DNA from: Gillisella vitis
Lineage (GTDB): Bacteria > Pseudomonadota > Alphaproteobacteria > Rhizobiales > Rhizobiaceae
Assembly (NCBI GenBank): GCA_009744235.1
Contig: WPHV01000002.1
Span: 124,001 to 188,000, forward strand
Length of the DNA stretch: 64,000 nt
Direction of reading: 5' to 3'
Positions 34,987 to 43,828 of this stretch are shown here, piece after piece. The position numbers were made by a program, and so were the translations under genes. Under the pieces are notes generated by a model. The model was given only the letters and a program-made list of their open reading frames with translations, searched no databases and was not told where the DNA came from. The stretch's first letter is position 1. Each line of letters begins with the position of its first letter.

Positions 34987-36360
34987 ATGACCAAATGCCT
35001 CGCCCTTCTCGCCACCGTGGCGATTTCTGCGCTTGCCACCGGATGGGCGCATGCAGAAGACATCAAGATCAAGCTTTCGACGCTGGCCGATAAGACCGCT
35101 CCGGCGCGCATCACCAATATCGAAGCCGCCGCAGACATCATGAACAAGCAGCTCAAGGCGGCGGGCGTCGATAAACATATTGTCATCGAAGCCAATAACA
35201 GCACCGTCAAAGGCTGGGACGACCTCGCCCTCGATACGCTGAAGGCATTTGCAGTCGGTCAGGGGCCGGACATCTACGTCGTGCCGCATGAATGGATCAG
35301 CAAATTCGCTGAGGATGGCGACGCGCTGCCGATGGACGAGCGGATCGCCGCTGCTCCTTGGGTCTATGGCGACATCCTGCCGGTGCTGTGGAAGGCCGCC
35401 AAGGGTAATGATGGCAAGATTTACGGCATACCGCAGGATGCCGAGATCCGTATGTTCTTCTATAACAAGGACATGCTGCGCAAGATCGGCAAGGATGAGG
35501 CCTTTATCGAAGGCTTGCCCGCCAAGGTCGAAGCAGGCGAATTCACGCTCGATGATCTGACGGCGCTCTCCAAGGAAGTGGTCGATGCGAAAGCAGCCCA
35601 ATACGGCATGTTGCATCGCCCCAATGTCGGCATCGATTATCTGATGGTCTTCCAGTCCTATGGCGTCAAATTCCTGGATGAGAAAACCGGCAAGCTGGTG
35701 TTTCCGAAAGCGGAAATGACCAAGGCTCTCGGCTGGTACGAGCGCAATGCCAAGCAAGGCGTCACCCCTGTCGATAACACAGCAATGAGCTGGGATGCGA
35801 TCCAGGGCGCCTTCAAGCAGGAGAAGGCTTTCATCTTCCATCAGGGCGTCTGGGCGGTTGCCTGGCAGCTCGGCGAGATGAACGGTGCGACCTGGCCGAC
35901 GGATCGCGACGGCTATTTCCACAAAATCGGCTGGATTCCTGCCCCGGCTGCAGAAAAGGGCGGCAAGCCCGCCAATCTTTCCCATCCGCTGCTTTATACC
36001 GTCAATGCCAAGAGCAAGAATGCGGAGATTGCCGCTGATCTCGTAGCACTTGCGACATTGCCGTATTTCAACAACCAGCACGCGGTCACATCCTACCATA
36101 CCGCAATTAGCAACGCCCAGACGGCAATGCCGAAATACAAGGACAATTGGGTTCTGTCGGCGGCATCGCCGATGATGGCTCATGCCGGGTTCGTGCCGAA
36201 CCACACCCAATTCGGCAGCTACAACAAGATCCTGTTCAGCGGCTTGCAGGCCGTGGAAACCGGCAAGATGAAGGCGGCTGATGCCGTTGAATTCATCGCC
36301 GACGAACTTGAGACGCAGTTCGGTTCTGACGTCGAAATCCGCGATACCGCCAGCAACTAA
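34987..36360 (+). CDS. ABC transporter substrate-binding protein (family 1)
   Basis: A 457-residue periplasmic binding protein with a Sec signal (residues 1-22, ending AHA). The fold is family 1 sugar/sn-glycerol-3-phosphate type, seen in PDIYVVPHEWISKFAEDG and GKIYGIPQDAEIRMFFYNKD. It delivers its ligand to the permeases at 36430 and 37341. Linked phosphodiesterase and metallophosphoesterase genes point to a phosphodiester such as a glycerophosphodiester. Homologues also bind maltose-like sugars, so this is inference from context. Confidence 0.88.
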   Translation: MTKCLALLATVAISALATGWAHAEDIKIKLSTLADKTAPARITNIEAAADIMNKQLKAAGVDKHIVIEANNSTVKGWDDLALDTLKAFAVGQGPDIYVVPHEWISKFAEDGDALPMDERIAAAPWVYGDILPVLWKAAKGNDGKIYGIPQDAEIRMFFYNKDMLRKIGKDEAFIEGLPAKVEAGEFTLDDLTALSKEVVDAKAAQYGMLHRPNVGIDYLMVFQSYGVKFLDEKTGKLVFPKAEMTKALGWYERNAKQGVTPVDNTAMSWDAIQGAFKQEKAFIFHQGVWAVAWQLGEMNGATWPTDRDGYFHKIGWIPAPAAEKGGKPANLSHPLLYTVNAKSKNAEIAADLVALATLPYFNNQHAVTSYHTAISNAQTAMPKYKDNWVLSAASPMMAHAGFVPNHTQFGSYNKILFSGLQAVETGKMKAADAVEFIADELETQFGSDVEIRDTASN

Positions 36361-36376
36361 GCTTGGCCCTGCTGCG

Positions 36377-36403
36377 TGCCGCCCGTCTCTTCGTCGGGCG
36401 GCA
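36377..36403 (+). terminator. Intra-operon hairpin after binding-protein gene
   Basis: Arms TGCCGCCCG (36377-36385) and CGGGCGGCA (36395-36403), loop of 9 nt, followed by TCTTTTA. It lies between binding-protein and permease genes, where such hairpins commonly cause partial termination or protect the upstream mRNA, giving more binding protein than permease. Confidence 0.7.
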
Positions 36404-36429
36404 TCTTTTATTCTCATTGGTAGTCCATA

Positions 36430-37341
36430 ATGTCCCAATTCCAGCTTCGAGCGCATCGACCGGCCCGGCCAATTCTTTACCTTGCGCCAGCAATCGCGCT
36501 GCTTACCGTGTTTTTTCTGGCACCGATCCTGGTCAATGCGGTGATCGCCTTTACGGACATGGGGTCGAACCTTCGGGTTGGCCATTTCACGCTGCAAAAC
36601 TTCGAACGGATCGTTCAGCGTGACGCGCGTATCCCCATAGTGCTGCTGACGACGCTGATCTATGTCGCGGCCACCCTTTTCATCTTCAATGTCGGCCTCG
36701 GCGCGCTTTTGGCGATGACCTCGACCGCGATCCCCGATCGGCTTGGTAATTTCTTTCGCGGGCTGTGGCTTTTGCCGCGCATGAGCCCGGCTGTGCTCTA
36801 TGGGATCTTGTGGATCTGGATCGCCGATCCGACGCCCTTGGGATTGTTCAACCAGGTGACGGGCGCATTTGGCCTGCCCCCGGTCAACCTGCGCAATGAT
36901 TTTCCGCTGCTACTGGTCATTCTGGCGAACGGCGTTGTCGGGGCTTCTTTTGCGATGGTCATCCTGACCTCGTCGATCCGCTCCATCCCCTCACATCTTG
37001 CCCATGCGGCACGTATCGATGGTGCCAGCGAATGGGGCGTTCTGCGTCATGTCGTGGCACCAGCGCTCTCGCAGCCGATCCGCTTCATCACCATATACCA
37101 GGCGCTCTCCCTGATGACGACCTATGAATATATCCTGCTGATCACCGGTGGCGGGCCGCTCTACGATTCCACACCGTATGCACTCTATATCTACCGGCGC
37201 GCATTCGAAAGCGGCGCCTATGCCTATGGTGCGGCGCTGGCGCTGGGCCTGATGGTCATCGGCATTGCCGTGACCCTGGTGCAATGGCGTGTCTCCAATA
37301 TGCGTTCCACCTTTGCCGCTCCAAAGATTGAGGTCTTGTGA
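36430..37341 (+). CDS. ABC transporter permease (MalF/UgpA type)
   Basis: A 303-residue inner-membrane permease with six helices. The EAA loop is HAARIDGASEWGVLRHVVAPALS, where the ATPase docks. It starts 26 bp after the intra-operon hairpin and its stop overlaps the second permease start (TGATG). With its partner it forms the membrane channel of the importer. Confidence 0.9.
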   Translation: MSQFQLRAHRPARPILYLAPAIALLTVFFLAPILVNAVIAFTDMGSNLRVGHFTLQNFERIVQRDARIPIVLLTTLIYVAATLFIFNVGLGALLAMTSTAIPDRLGNFFRGLWLLPRMSPAVLYGILWIWIADPTPLGLFNQVTGAFGLPPVNLRNDFPLLLVILANGVVGASFAMVILTSSIRSIPSHLAHAARIDGASEWGVLRHVVAPALSQPIRFITIYQALSLMTTYEYILLITGGGPLYDSTPYALYIYRRAFESGAYAYGAALALGLMVIGIAVTLVQWRVSNMRSTFAAPKIEVL

Positions 37342-38405
37342 TGTCGCTGATCCAGGCCGATACGATGCCGTCCACCGATTGGGCCCGCCTCGAACGTCGG
37401 GGCGTCGCTCATCGCGCTGGTTTCCTGTCGGCGCTCATCCTCTTCCTGACGATTGTCTCCATCCCGATTTTGCTGCCCTATCTCTGGCTTTTGGTGAAAT
37501 CGCTCACCTCATCCGACGGCGCTGTCAGCCGGCTGGTTTTATGGCACAGCACGGCCATCGCCGGGGTCGGTTATCTCGGTGTAATCGGATTGGCGTTGTT
37601 GGCAGATCGGCTGCGTAGGCCCGCCATCAGTTGGGCTGTGCTTGCCATGGTGATCGTCATTCTGTCGGCTATTTTCCTCGTCCCGCATCTGAGTTTCGAC
37701 AACTACCGCTTTCTGTGGAACCCTGACATTGCCAAAATCGGCACCAATCGCATGGACCTGATGCCATCGATCTGGTCGGCGCTTGGGACGTCGCTGGTGT
37801 TTGCGATTTCCCAAACGGCAATCGTCACACTCGTCGCCACCCCAGCCGCCTATGCGCTGTCGCGGTTCGCCTTCGCTGGCCGTGAAAACATTCTGCGCGG
37901 CCTGCTTCTGCTGCACGCCTTTCCGGCGCTGGCGCTCACTGTCGCGATCTTCATCCAGCTTTACTATATGGGCCTGCTCAACAACTTGGTGGGTGTCGTG
38001 CTGGTGTTGAGTGCGCTGGAATTGCCCTTTGCGATTTTCGTCCTCAAAGGGTTCTTTGACGGCGTACCATGGGACATCGAGATGAGCGCGGTGACGGATG
38101 GTGCAACGCGCTTCCAGGCGTTTCGCATGGTGATCCTGCCGCAGATCCGCGGCGGCCTGATTGCAGTTGCGACCTTCACATTTCTCCGGGGTTGGGAGGA
38201 ATATGTCTTCGTCCAGACCCTGCTGATCGAGAAGAGCCAGATGACGATGAGCCTCTACCTGTTCTTCGTCGCCCAGGACCATATGGGGGCGGATTACGGC
38301 ATGATCGCCGCCGTCGGCATCGTCTATCTGCTGCCCGTACTGGTCCTCTACATCTTCACGCAGAAGTACATCACGCAAATGAGCTTTGGCGGGATCAAAG
38401 GATAA
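37341..38405 (+). CDS. ABC transporter permease (MalG/UgpE type) with extra helices
   Basis: A 354-residue permease, longer than the ~280 usual. The standard part starts near residue 145 and includes the EAA loop SAVTDGATRFQAFRMVILPQI. The N-terminal part has the first helix (FLTIVSIPILLPYLWLLVKSL) and then two additional hydrophobic segments, about 60-80 and 90-110, before the first periplasmic loop. ATG 37341 follows GAGG at 7 nt spacing and overlaps the previous stop by one base. Confidence 0.88.
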   Translation: MSLIQADTMPSTDWARLERRGVAHRAGFLSALILFLTIVSIPILLPYLWLLVKSLTSSDGAVSRLVLWHSTAIAGVGYLGVIGLALLADRLRRPAISWAVLAMVIVILSAIFLVPHLSFDNYRFLWNPDIAKIGTNRMDLMPSIWSALGTSLVFAISQTAIVTLVATPAAYALSRFAFAGRENILRGLLLLHAFPALALTVAIFIQLYYMGLLNNLVGVVLVLSALELPFAIFVLKGFFDGVPWDIEMSAVTDGATRFQAFRMVILPQIRGGLIAVATFTFLRGWEEYVFVQTLLIEKSQMTMSLYLFFVAQDHMGADYGMIAAVGIVYLLPVLVLYIFTQKYITQMSFGGIKG

Positions 38406-38410
38406 CCGAA

Positions 38411-39523
38411 ATGGCCAAGATCACTCTCGACAATATCACCAAAAGCTGGGGCGAGACCCAGGTCCTGAAGCCGATGAGCCTGACGATTGAGGATGGCGAA
38501 CTCGTCGCCATTCTCGGGCCGTCCGGCTGCGGAAAATCGACCACGCTGTTTCTGCTCGCCGGTCTCTATGCGCCGACATCTGGGCAGATCGCTTTCGATG
38601 GACATAATGTCAACCGCGTTGATGCCCGCGACCGCAATGTCGGCATCGTCTTTCAGTCCTATGCGCTTTACCCGAACCTGACGGTGCGCGACAATATCGC
38701 CTTTCCACTTCGCTTCAAAACCATGCACAAAGACGAGGTCGCCAGACGTGTCGAAGAGGCAGCAAACCTGGTGCAGATCAGTGCGCTGCTTGACCGCCGT
38801 CCCTCGCAGCTTTCCGGCGGTCAGCAGCAGCGTGTCGCCTTGGCGCGGGCGCTGGTGAAGGAACCGAATATCCTTTTGCTCGATGAGCCGCTTTCCAATC
38901 TCGATGCCACCCTGCGCATCACCATGCGGGCCGAGTTGAAAAGCATACAGAAGCGGCTTGGCTTTACCACGCTGATCGTCACCCATGACCAGATCGAGGC
39001 GATCACCATGGCGGATCGGATCATCTGTATGAACAATGGTGAGATAGCCCAGGTTGGCACGCCTGACGACCTCTATCGCCGCCCGAGCAATCTGTTCGTG
39101 GCAGGCTTTATCGGCACGCCGCCGATGAACCTTCTCAAGGGACATGCCACGGAGTGCCAATTGCGGATCGGCGAGGCATCCGTCGCCCTTACGTCCGCGT
39201 GCAAAGGAGAAGCGACGCTCGGCCTGCGACCCGAAGACATCACCCTTGTTTCCCACGCGGATGCACCGCTCAGTGGAGAGATTATCAGTGTGGAGCCCAT
39301 GGGGCGCGAAGTGTTCTACATGATCGACACGCCGGCAGGCGTCATTCATGCGCTGGAATATGGTGAAGCCGTGCGCCATGCACCCGGTGCCAGGGTTGGC
39401 ATTGCCTGCAAGCCGGAACACACGCTGTTGTTCGATGCCTCCGGCAACCGCATCGTTGATTTCCACGCCAAGCTTTTGCATCACTCCGATAGGCACGCGA
39501 AAGCGTTAGAGCCGGCAAACTGA
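38411..39523 (+). CDS. ABC transporter ATP-binding protein (UgpC/MalK type)
   Basis: A 370-residue ATPase. Walker A is GPSGCGKST, the signature is LSGGQQQRVALARAL, Walker B is ILLLDEPLSNLD, and the switch His is in VTHDQ. A C-terminal MalK-type TOBE/MOP domain (~240-370) can take regulatory input. ATG 38411 has AAGGA 8 nt upstream. It energises the importer of the two preceding permeases. Confidence 0.93.
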   Translation: MAKITLDNITKSWGETQVLKPMSLTIEDGELVAILGPSGCGKSTTLFLLAGLYAPTSGQIAFDGHNVNRVDARDRNVGIVFQSYALYPNLTVRDNIAFPLRFKTMHKDEVARRVEEAANLVQISALLDRRPSQLSGGQQQRVALARALVKEPNILLLDEPLSNLDATLRITMRAELKSIQKRLGFTTLIVTHDQIEAITMADRIICMNNGEIAQVGTPDDLYRRPSNLFVAGFIGTPPMNLLKGHATECQLRIGEASVALTSACKGEATLGLRPEDITLVSHADAPLSGEIISVEPMGREVFYMIDTPAGVIHALEYGEAVRHAPGARVGIACKPEHTLLFDASGNRIVDFHAKLLHHSDRHAKALEPAN

Positions 39524-39535
39524 CAGGATTTTTCC

Positions 39536-40258
39536 ATGACCAAGATCGTATCCCATCGCGGGGCCAATCAGTTTGCGCCGGAAAATACCTTCGCAGCCGC
39601 CGACCTCGCTCTCCAGCAGGGGGCAGACTACATCGAGCTTGATGTGCGCGAGAGCGCTGACGGTGTGCTCTATGTTTTCCATGACGAAACGCTGGACCGC
39701 ACCACCAATGGCACAGGCCCGATTGGCCATGCGACATCGGACGAAATCGATGCGCTGGATGCCGGAAGCTGGTTCTCCCCCGCGTTTAAAGGTGCGGCTG
39801 TACCCCGGCTTGATGCCTATCTCCAGCACCTGCGTGGCCGCGCTGGGGTCTATGTCGAGCTGAAATATTGCGATCCGGCCAAGGTTGTTGCACTGGTGCG
39901 AAGCCTGGGCATGGTGCGCGATACATTCTATTTTTCGTTTTCCGAAGACATGCGCCGCGATCTGCAATTGATCGCGCCTGAATTCCGTAAGATGATGACG
40001 TTGAATATTGCCAAGTCGCCGTCTCTGGTTGGTGCCGTTCATCACGCCACGATCATCGAGATGACTGTCGAACAAATGCGAAGGCCGGGTCTGATCGAAG
40101 CGTGTCGTAAAGCCGGGCTCGAGGTGATGATCTATTACGGAGGAGACGACATGGCCATTCACCGCGAAATTGCCAAAGCCGGTGTCGATTACATCAATCT
40201 CGACCGTCCGGACCTGTTTGGGGCGGCCCGTTGCGAACGTCAGGAAGCCGCCGCCTGA
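39536..40258 (+). CDS. Glycerophosphodiester phosphodiesterase
   Basis: A 240-residue cytoplasmic GDPD enzyme (UgpQ type). VSHRGANQFAPENTF has the catalytic His and Arg; ELDVRESADGVLYVFHDETLDRTT has the metal acids and second His. It hydrolyses glycerophosphodiesters to sn-glycerol 3-phosphate and an alcohol. It follows the ABC ATPase by 12 bp and its stop overlaps the metallophosphoesterase start (TGATG). Confidence 0.92.
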   Translation: MTKIVSHRGANQFAPENTFAAADLALQQGADYIELDVRESADGVLYVFHDETLDRTTNGTGPIGHATSDEIDALDAGSWFSPAFKGAAVPRLDAYLQHLRGRAGVYVELKYCDPAKVVALVRSLGMVRDTFYFSFSEDMRRDLQLIAPEFRKMMTLNIAKSPSLVGAVHHATIIEMTVEQMRRPGLIEACRKAGLEVMIYYGGDDMAIHREIAKAGVDYINLDRPDLFGAARCERQEAAA

Positions 40259-41811
40259 TGCAGATCGCAGTTGTCGCCGATGTCCATCTGCATGATCTGT
40301 ACGGCGGGTATGGCATGGTGGAGGAGGGCGGTGGCCTTGCCCTTCGCACGCTGGCGGACACCATGGCGTCCACCCGCGTGTTCAACGAGAGCCATGCTGC
40401 CTTCCGTGCCGTGCTTGACGATATCGTTCGGCGCGGCATCCGCGATGTCGTGCTTCTCGGCGATTATTCCGATGATGGCCAGGTCGACGCGGTTGCTGCC
40501 GTCAAACGCCTTCTTTCCGACTACGAAGACAGACACGGCCTGCGGTTTTTCGCAACCTTCGGCAATCATGATTGTTACGGACTGGCACCGCGTCACCTCG
40601 CCAAGCTGCTGACACAGGCCGATGGGCTGGAACCGCTGATGGTGACAAGCGATGATCGTGCTCTGGCACCGGCAATTGTCTGTCCGGGGATGCGTGGCAT
40701 GTCGGTAGCTGAGGCCGTGGCGGCCATGGCACCCTACGGCATCACGCGTCCCGAGACCATTCTCCATTGGGAGACGCCTCATGACGGTTTGAAGGATGTC
40801 GCACCCCGCCACTTGCCAACCGGCCACCACCTGAACTGTGACGCGTCTTATCTTGTCGAGCCGCAGGAAGGGCTCTGGCTTTTGATGCTGGACGCCAATG
40901 TTTTTCACAAAATTGGCGATATCTGGCAGGTCAGGGCGGATGCCGCCTGGGATCATGTGCTGGCAGAACGCCCCTATCTGCTGGCCTGGATCAAGGATGT
41001 GACTGAGCGCGCCAACCGCTTGGCTAAGACCTTGCTGGCCTTTTCCCACTACCCGGCCTTGCCTTTGGCATTGACAGGAGAAGGGAACGACGTGCGGGCG
41101 GCGAGCACGCCGGATTGGTCGAAGCGCATGCCGTCGCCTGAAAGTGGCCGATGCCTTGCCCGCGCCGGGCTTCGATGGCATTTCAGTGGCCATATGCATG
41201 TTGTCGGGCGGGTCGAACTGGATGGTCTCGTCAATATAGCCGTCCCTTCGCCTGTCGCTTACCCTGGTGGTTACGTTGTCGTCACAGCCGGGGAGAAGCA
41301 GATTGATATAGAGATCGCCTCACTTGAAGAGGTCGCGGATTTCGATGCCGCGTTCCCGGCCTATGACGTTCAGTCCGGCGATAAAAACAGCCCATGCTTT
41401 GCCAAGGTGCTTGCTTGCAAGACCTATGCAGAGTTTCTGCGGGTCCATTTGCAAAATCTGATCGAAACGAAACATAGTCCGGATGACTGGCCACCTGAGC
41501 TTCTGGCATGCCTCGACGTGCCGATAGGGCGCCTATTCCGTGAGGATGCCGGTTTGGCAGGCCTTCCTGTCGGACACTCTGAGGTTATGTCTGAGCCATT
41601 TTGCCAGATGGTCGAGGATTACTACCTGTTGCGGGCTGCTGGACGACATGCCTTGGGAGACATTCCGGCAGAGAGGGTGGTGTTCTACCGCGATCTCGCC
41701 AAGCATCTCAGATCGCAAGAGCATGTTGGGACCGGAATGTCCGGAGAGGTTGCCAATTTTCTGGAATTATTCGCCGCTTGCACACATTTTGATGGTTGGC
41801 TGGATGACTGA
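40258..41811 (+). CDS. Calcineurin-like metallophosphoesterase
   Basis: A 517-residue two-metal phosphoesterase. Motifs: VADVHLHD, LLGDYSDDG, FGNHD, SHYP and FSGHMH. An extra C-terminal ~150-residue helical region (after ~370) is not typical and may bind substrate. No signal peptide, so it acts in the cytoplasm on the imported phosphodiester or its monoester product. ATG 40258 overlaps the GDPD stop by one base. It ends the ABC/GDPD operon. Confidence 0.9.
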   Translation: MQIAVVADVHLHDLYGGYGMVEEGGGLALRTLADTMASTRVFNESHAAFRAVLDDIVRRGIRDVVLLGDYSDDGQVDAVAAVKRLLSDYEDRHGLRFFATFGNHDCYGLAPRHLAKLLTQADGLEPLMVTSDDRALAPAIVCPGMRGMSVAEAVAAMAPYGITRPETILHWETPHDGLKDVAPRHLPTGHHLNCDASYLVEPQEGLWLLMLDANVFHKIGDIWQVRADAAWDHVLAERPYLLAWIKDVTERANRLAKTLLAFSHYPALPLALTGEGNDVRAASTPDWSKRMPSPESGRCLARAGLRWHFSGHMHVVGRVELDGLVNIAVPSPVAYPGGYVVVTAGEKQIDIEIASLEEVADFDAAFPAYDVQSGDKNSPCFAKVLACKTYAEFLRVHLQNLIETKHSPDDWPPELLACLDVPIGRLFREDAGLAGLPVGHSEVMSEPFCQMVEDYYLLRAAGRHALGDIPAERVVFYRDLAKHLRSQEHVGTGMSGEVANFLELFAACTHFDGWLDD

Positions 41812-41869
41812 TTGCATCGTCAACAAGACAAGCCAGAACATGGCGTGTTCAATCTGAACCTGACAGCCG

Positions 41870-42418
41870 CTAGCGTCTGAGGCCATTGCCGCCGGACATC
41901 TCTTGTCGATCAGGGTGACCAGGGGGAAACCAAGCCATGTGAATCATCGGCGGTTGGGCCTGGACGACCTGAAACCCAAGCCGCTGGTACATAGGAAAGC
42001 CGTTTGAACCAAAAATTGGCGTTGAAAGCGTCAGTGGAATGTTGCCGTTCAAAGCCGCAGCCTGCAATCCTCTGATGACATTGGACCCTATTCCGTTGCC
42101 TCTTGCCTGCTTTAAAACCTGCAACTCGGAAATCCGCCAATCGGCATATCCAAGATCGATGATGGTGCGTCCGACTGCGGAACCAAGCCGCTCGATGATG
42201 AAGTCGAGATGATCGGGATAGACACTTTCAGCACCAGCCCGCATGGTCTTGAACTGCTGCTCATAGAGATCACGAATGAAATCGGGTTTCCCCTCGGCCC
42301 ATGCGAGCCAAGGGCGGGTTTCGATAAACAGTTTGAAAATCAGATCCTGATCACTCGCCCGGACAAGACGCAAATTCAAACCCTTTCCAAATGCGAAAGA
42401 GCCGGCAAACCCATTCAT
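41870..42418 (-). CDS. GNAT-family acetyltransferase
   Basis: A 182-residue GCN5-like N-acetyltransferase. The acetyl-CoA segment is QARGNGIGSNVIRGL (R/Q-x-x-G-x-G/A) and the C-terminus MYQRLGFQVV. ATG 42418 has GAGAG near the start; the frame is open to 42655. It is the last of a trio with a DUF6916 and a tail-collar protein, so its target may be one of those or a cell-surface compound. Confidence 0.85.
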   Translation of the reverse strand: MNGFAGSFAFGKGLNLRLVRASDQDLIFKLFIETRPWLAWAEGKPDFIRDLYEQQFKTMRAGAESVYPDHLDFIIERLGSAVGRTIIDLGYADWRISELQVLKQARGNGIGSNVIRGLQAAALNGNIPLTLSTPIFGSNGFPMYQRLGFQVVQAQPPMIHMAWFPPGHPDRQEMSGGNGLRR

Positions 42419-42446
42419 ATCTCTCTCGTCCAACTCAATGCGATCA

Positions 42447-42758
42447 TCAATTGAATGCAACTTCCAAACGGATAACGCCGGGCTGCGGGCTGAGGATACG
42501 CTCAATATACGCAAGCCCGATCTTATCCAGACTGCGATGCTCGATGACGTAGTCTCCGCTTTGAATGTCAGGAAACGCGTTTTGCTGGACGCAGAGAAAA
42601 AGGCTGAAAGCCGTTCGCGCTGCTCCAGGTGCGGTGCTGGCTGGATATTCGACAACCTTGGCCAACACCGCGTTGATCACTGTCTCCTGCGCAGTCAGTG
42701 TGAAATCGTCGCCGATATAGGGCGTGAATTTTGCTGCATCCAGAATGAGACCAGTCAT
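42447..42758 (-). CDS. DUF6916-like protein
   Basis: A 103-residue beta-rich protein. It matches by feature (length, opening FTPYIGDDFTLTAQ, neighbours) the small DUF6916-type proteins found beside tail-collar proteins. Its ATG overlaps the stop of the collar-protein gene (ATGA). Role unknown to me; the end is 28 bp before the GNAT start. Confidence 0.65.
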   Translation of the reverse strand: MTGLILDAAKFTPYIGDDFTLTAQETVINAVLAKVVEYPASTAPGAARTAFSLFLCVQQNAFPDIQSGDYVIEHRSLDKIGLAYIERILSPQPGVIRLEVAFN

Positions 42759-43429
42759 TGACGAACCGGGTAGAGGCCTTGAACGCAGAAAATGAAGTTG
42801 ATCGCCAGGTAAGGAGGTCGGGCATCGATAGCAGCACCGGCGCCAAATGGCTGCACGGCAACAGCTCCGCCAGTTATCGCATTGGTGACAATGCTCTGCG
42901 CCGCCGTGGGCGCATTTCCGGAAATCGCAACGCTGCTACTATCGAGGGTGACCGGGGCGCTTGAAGCAGCGCCGTAGATCCTTGTAGCAGCCGTATTTCC
43001 ACCAGAAAGGGCAGAGCCTGCCGTTGGCAACTGAGACGTTCCCGCAACAGGGCTTGCCTTCAGGGTTGCAGTCTGGGTTCCTGTCTGCGCGGGTATATTC
43101 ACCGTGGCGGTACCAGTCGGCGTAAAGACAGCTGCATGGGTATGGGCAGGAATCTGGCTCGAATTCAACGAAATGGTATCATTTCCGCCTTTGCTGCCAA
43201 TCCCGTAATCGGGGCTGGTGGGCAAGCGTTGTCCATATCCGATAGGCATAGTCCCGCGCAGATCCGGCAAGTTAAAATAGGTTTGCTGGTCCCCGCCATA
43301 ATAATTTGAAACAAGTGAATAGACGGCAGTATATTGATTTACCGTCAGTTTCTGACCCCAGCACATGAGCCAGCCTTCGGTCGCATAATTGAAGCCAACC
43401 GGCAAAATAGTTGCAAGATACGCATCCAT
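42755..43429 (-). CDS. Phage tail collar domain protein (MdpB-like)
   Basis: A 224-residue protein with a tail-collar domain at the N-terminus: ATILPVGFNYATEGWLMCWGQ, then YFNLPDLRGTMPIGYGQ. A Thr/Ala/Ser-rich middle and a C-terminal FIFCVQGLYP segment complete the form seen in microcystin-dependent-protein homologues. ATG 43429 has GGAGG 6 nt upstream. It heads a minus-strand trio. No other phage genes are near, so it is probably a domesticated surface or tail-fibre protein. Confidence 0.85.
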   Translation of the reverse strand: MDAYLATILPVGFNYATEGWLMCWGQKLTVNQYTAVYSLVSNYYGGDQQTYFNLPDLRGTMPIGYGQRLPTSPDYGIGSKGGNDTISLNSSQIPAHTHAAVFTPTGTATVNIPAQTGTQTATLKASPVAGTSQLPTAGSALSGGNTAATRIYGAASSAPVTLDSSSVAISGNAPTAAQSIVTNAITGGAVAVQPFGAGAAIDARPPYLAINFIFCVQGLYPVRQ

Positions 43430-43828
43430 AATAATCCTCCATGGGGGCCGGGACACCGCGAATCGACGAGTGATTCGGGCTCATGAGATCCAACAATATT
43501 TATCAACCTTAACTTAGTAAATCAAACTATTGCAATTTTTTGAGAAGGCCCGCAAGAGTAAATTTCGAAGACGGATCCCATGCCGGCCTATGCTGAGACC
43601 TCTACCTAGGCGTTTATAGCGAGTTGTTTTAGCAACAGTTGACGGAAAACAGTGGGTGACATCAATTCTTCGCATTTGATGAGATTGTCATTCAACCAAA
43701 GCTCGAATAATGCTCGAATGACGGGCGCCTTGTGGTGGGTGCTCGTTTTAGGGCGGCGGCATATCTTCGTTCGGGAAGACGACAAGATTAATGATCGCTA
43801 CCTTGATGGAGCAGGGGTTTAGATAAGC
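43430..43828. other. Divergent region, collar protein versus autotransporter
   Basis: 399 bp, AT-richer than the neighbours. It contains a direct repeat GCTCGAAT at 43701-43708 and 43712-43719. It must hold the autotransporter promoter and the promoter of the trio. No gene seen. Confidence 0.4.

Noticed and set aside
34969-36597. 542-codon minus-strand frame opposite the binding-protein gene
   Set aside because: Antisense to a clear periplasmic binding protein and first permease; no motif or start signal.
42755-43429. Prophage
   Set aside because: Only a tail-collar-domain protein is present. No integrase, capsid, terminase or lysis gene is within the window.
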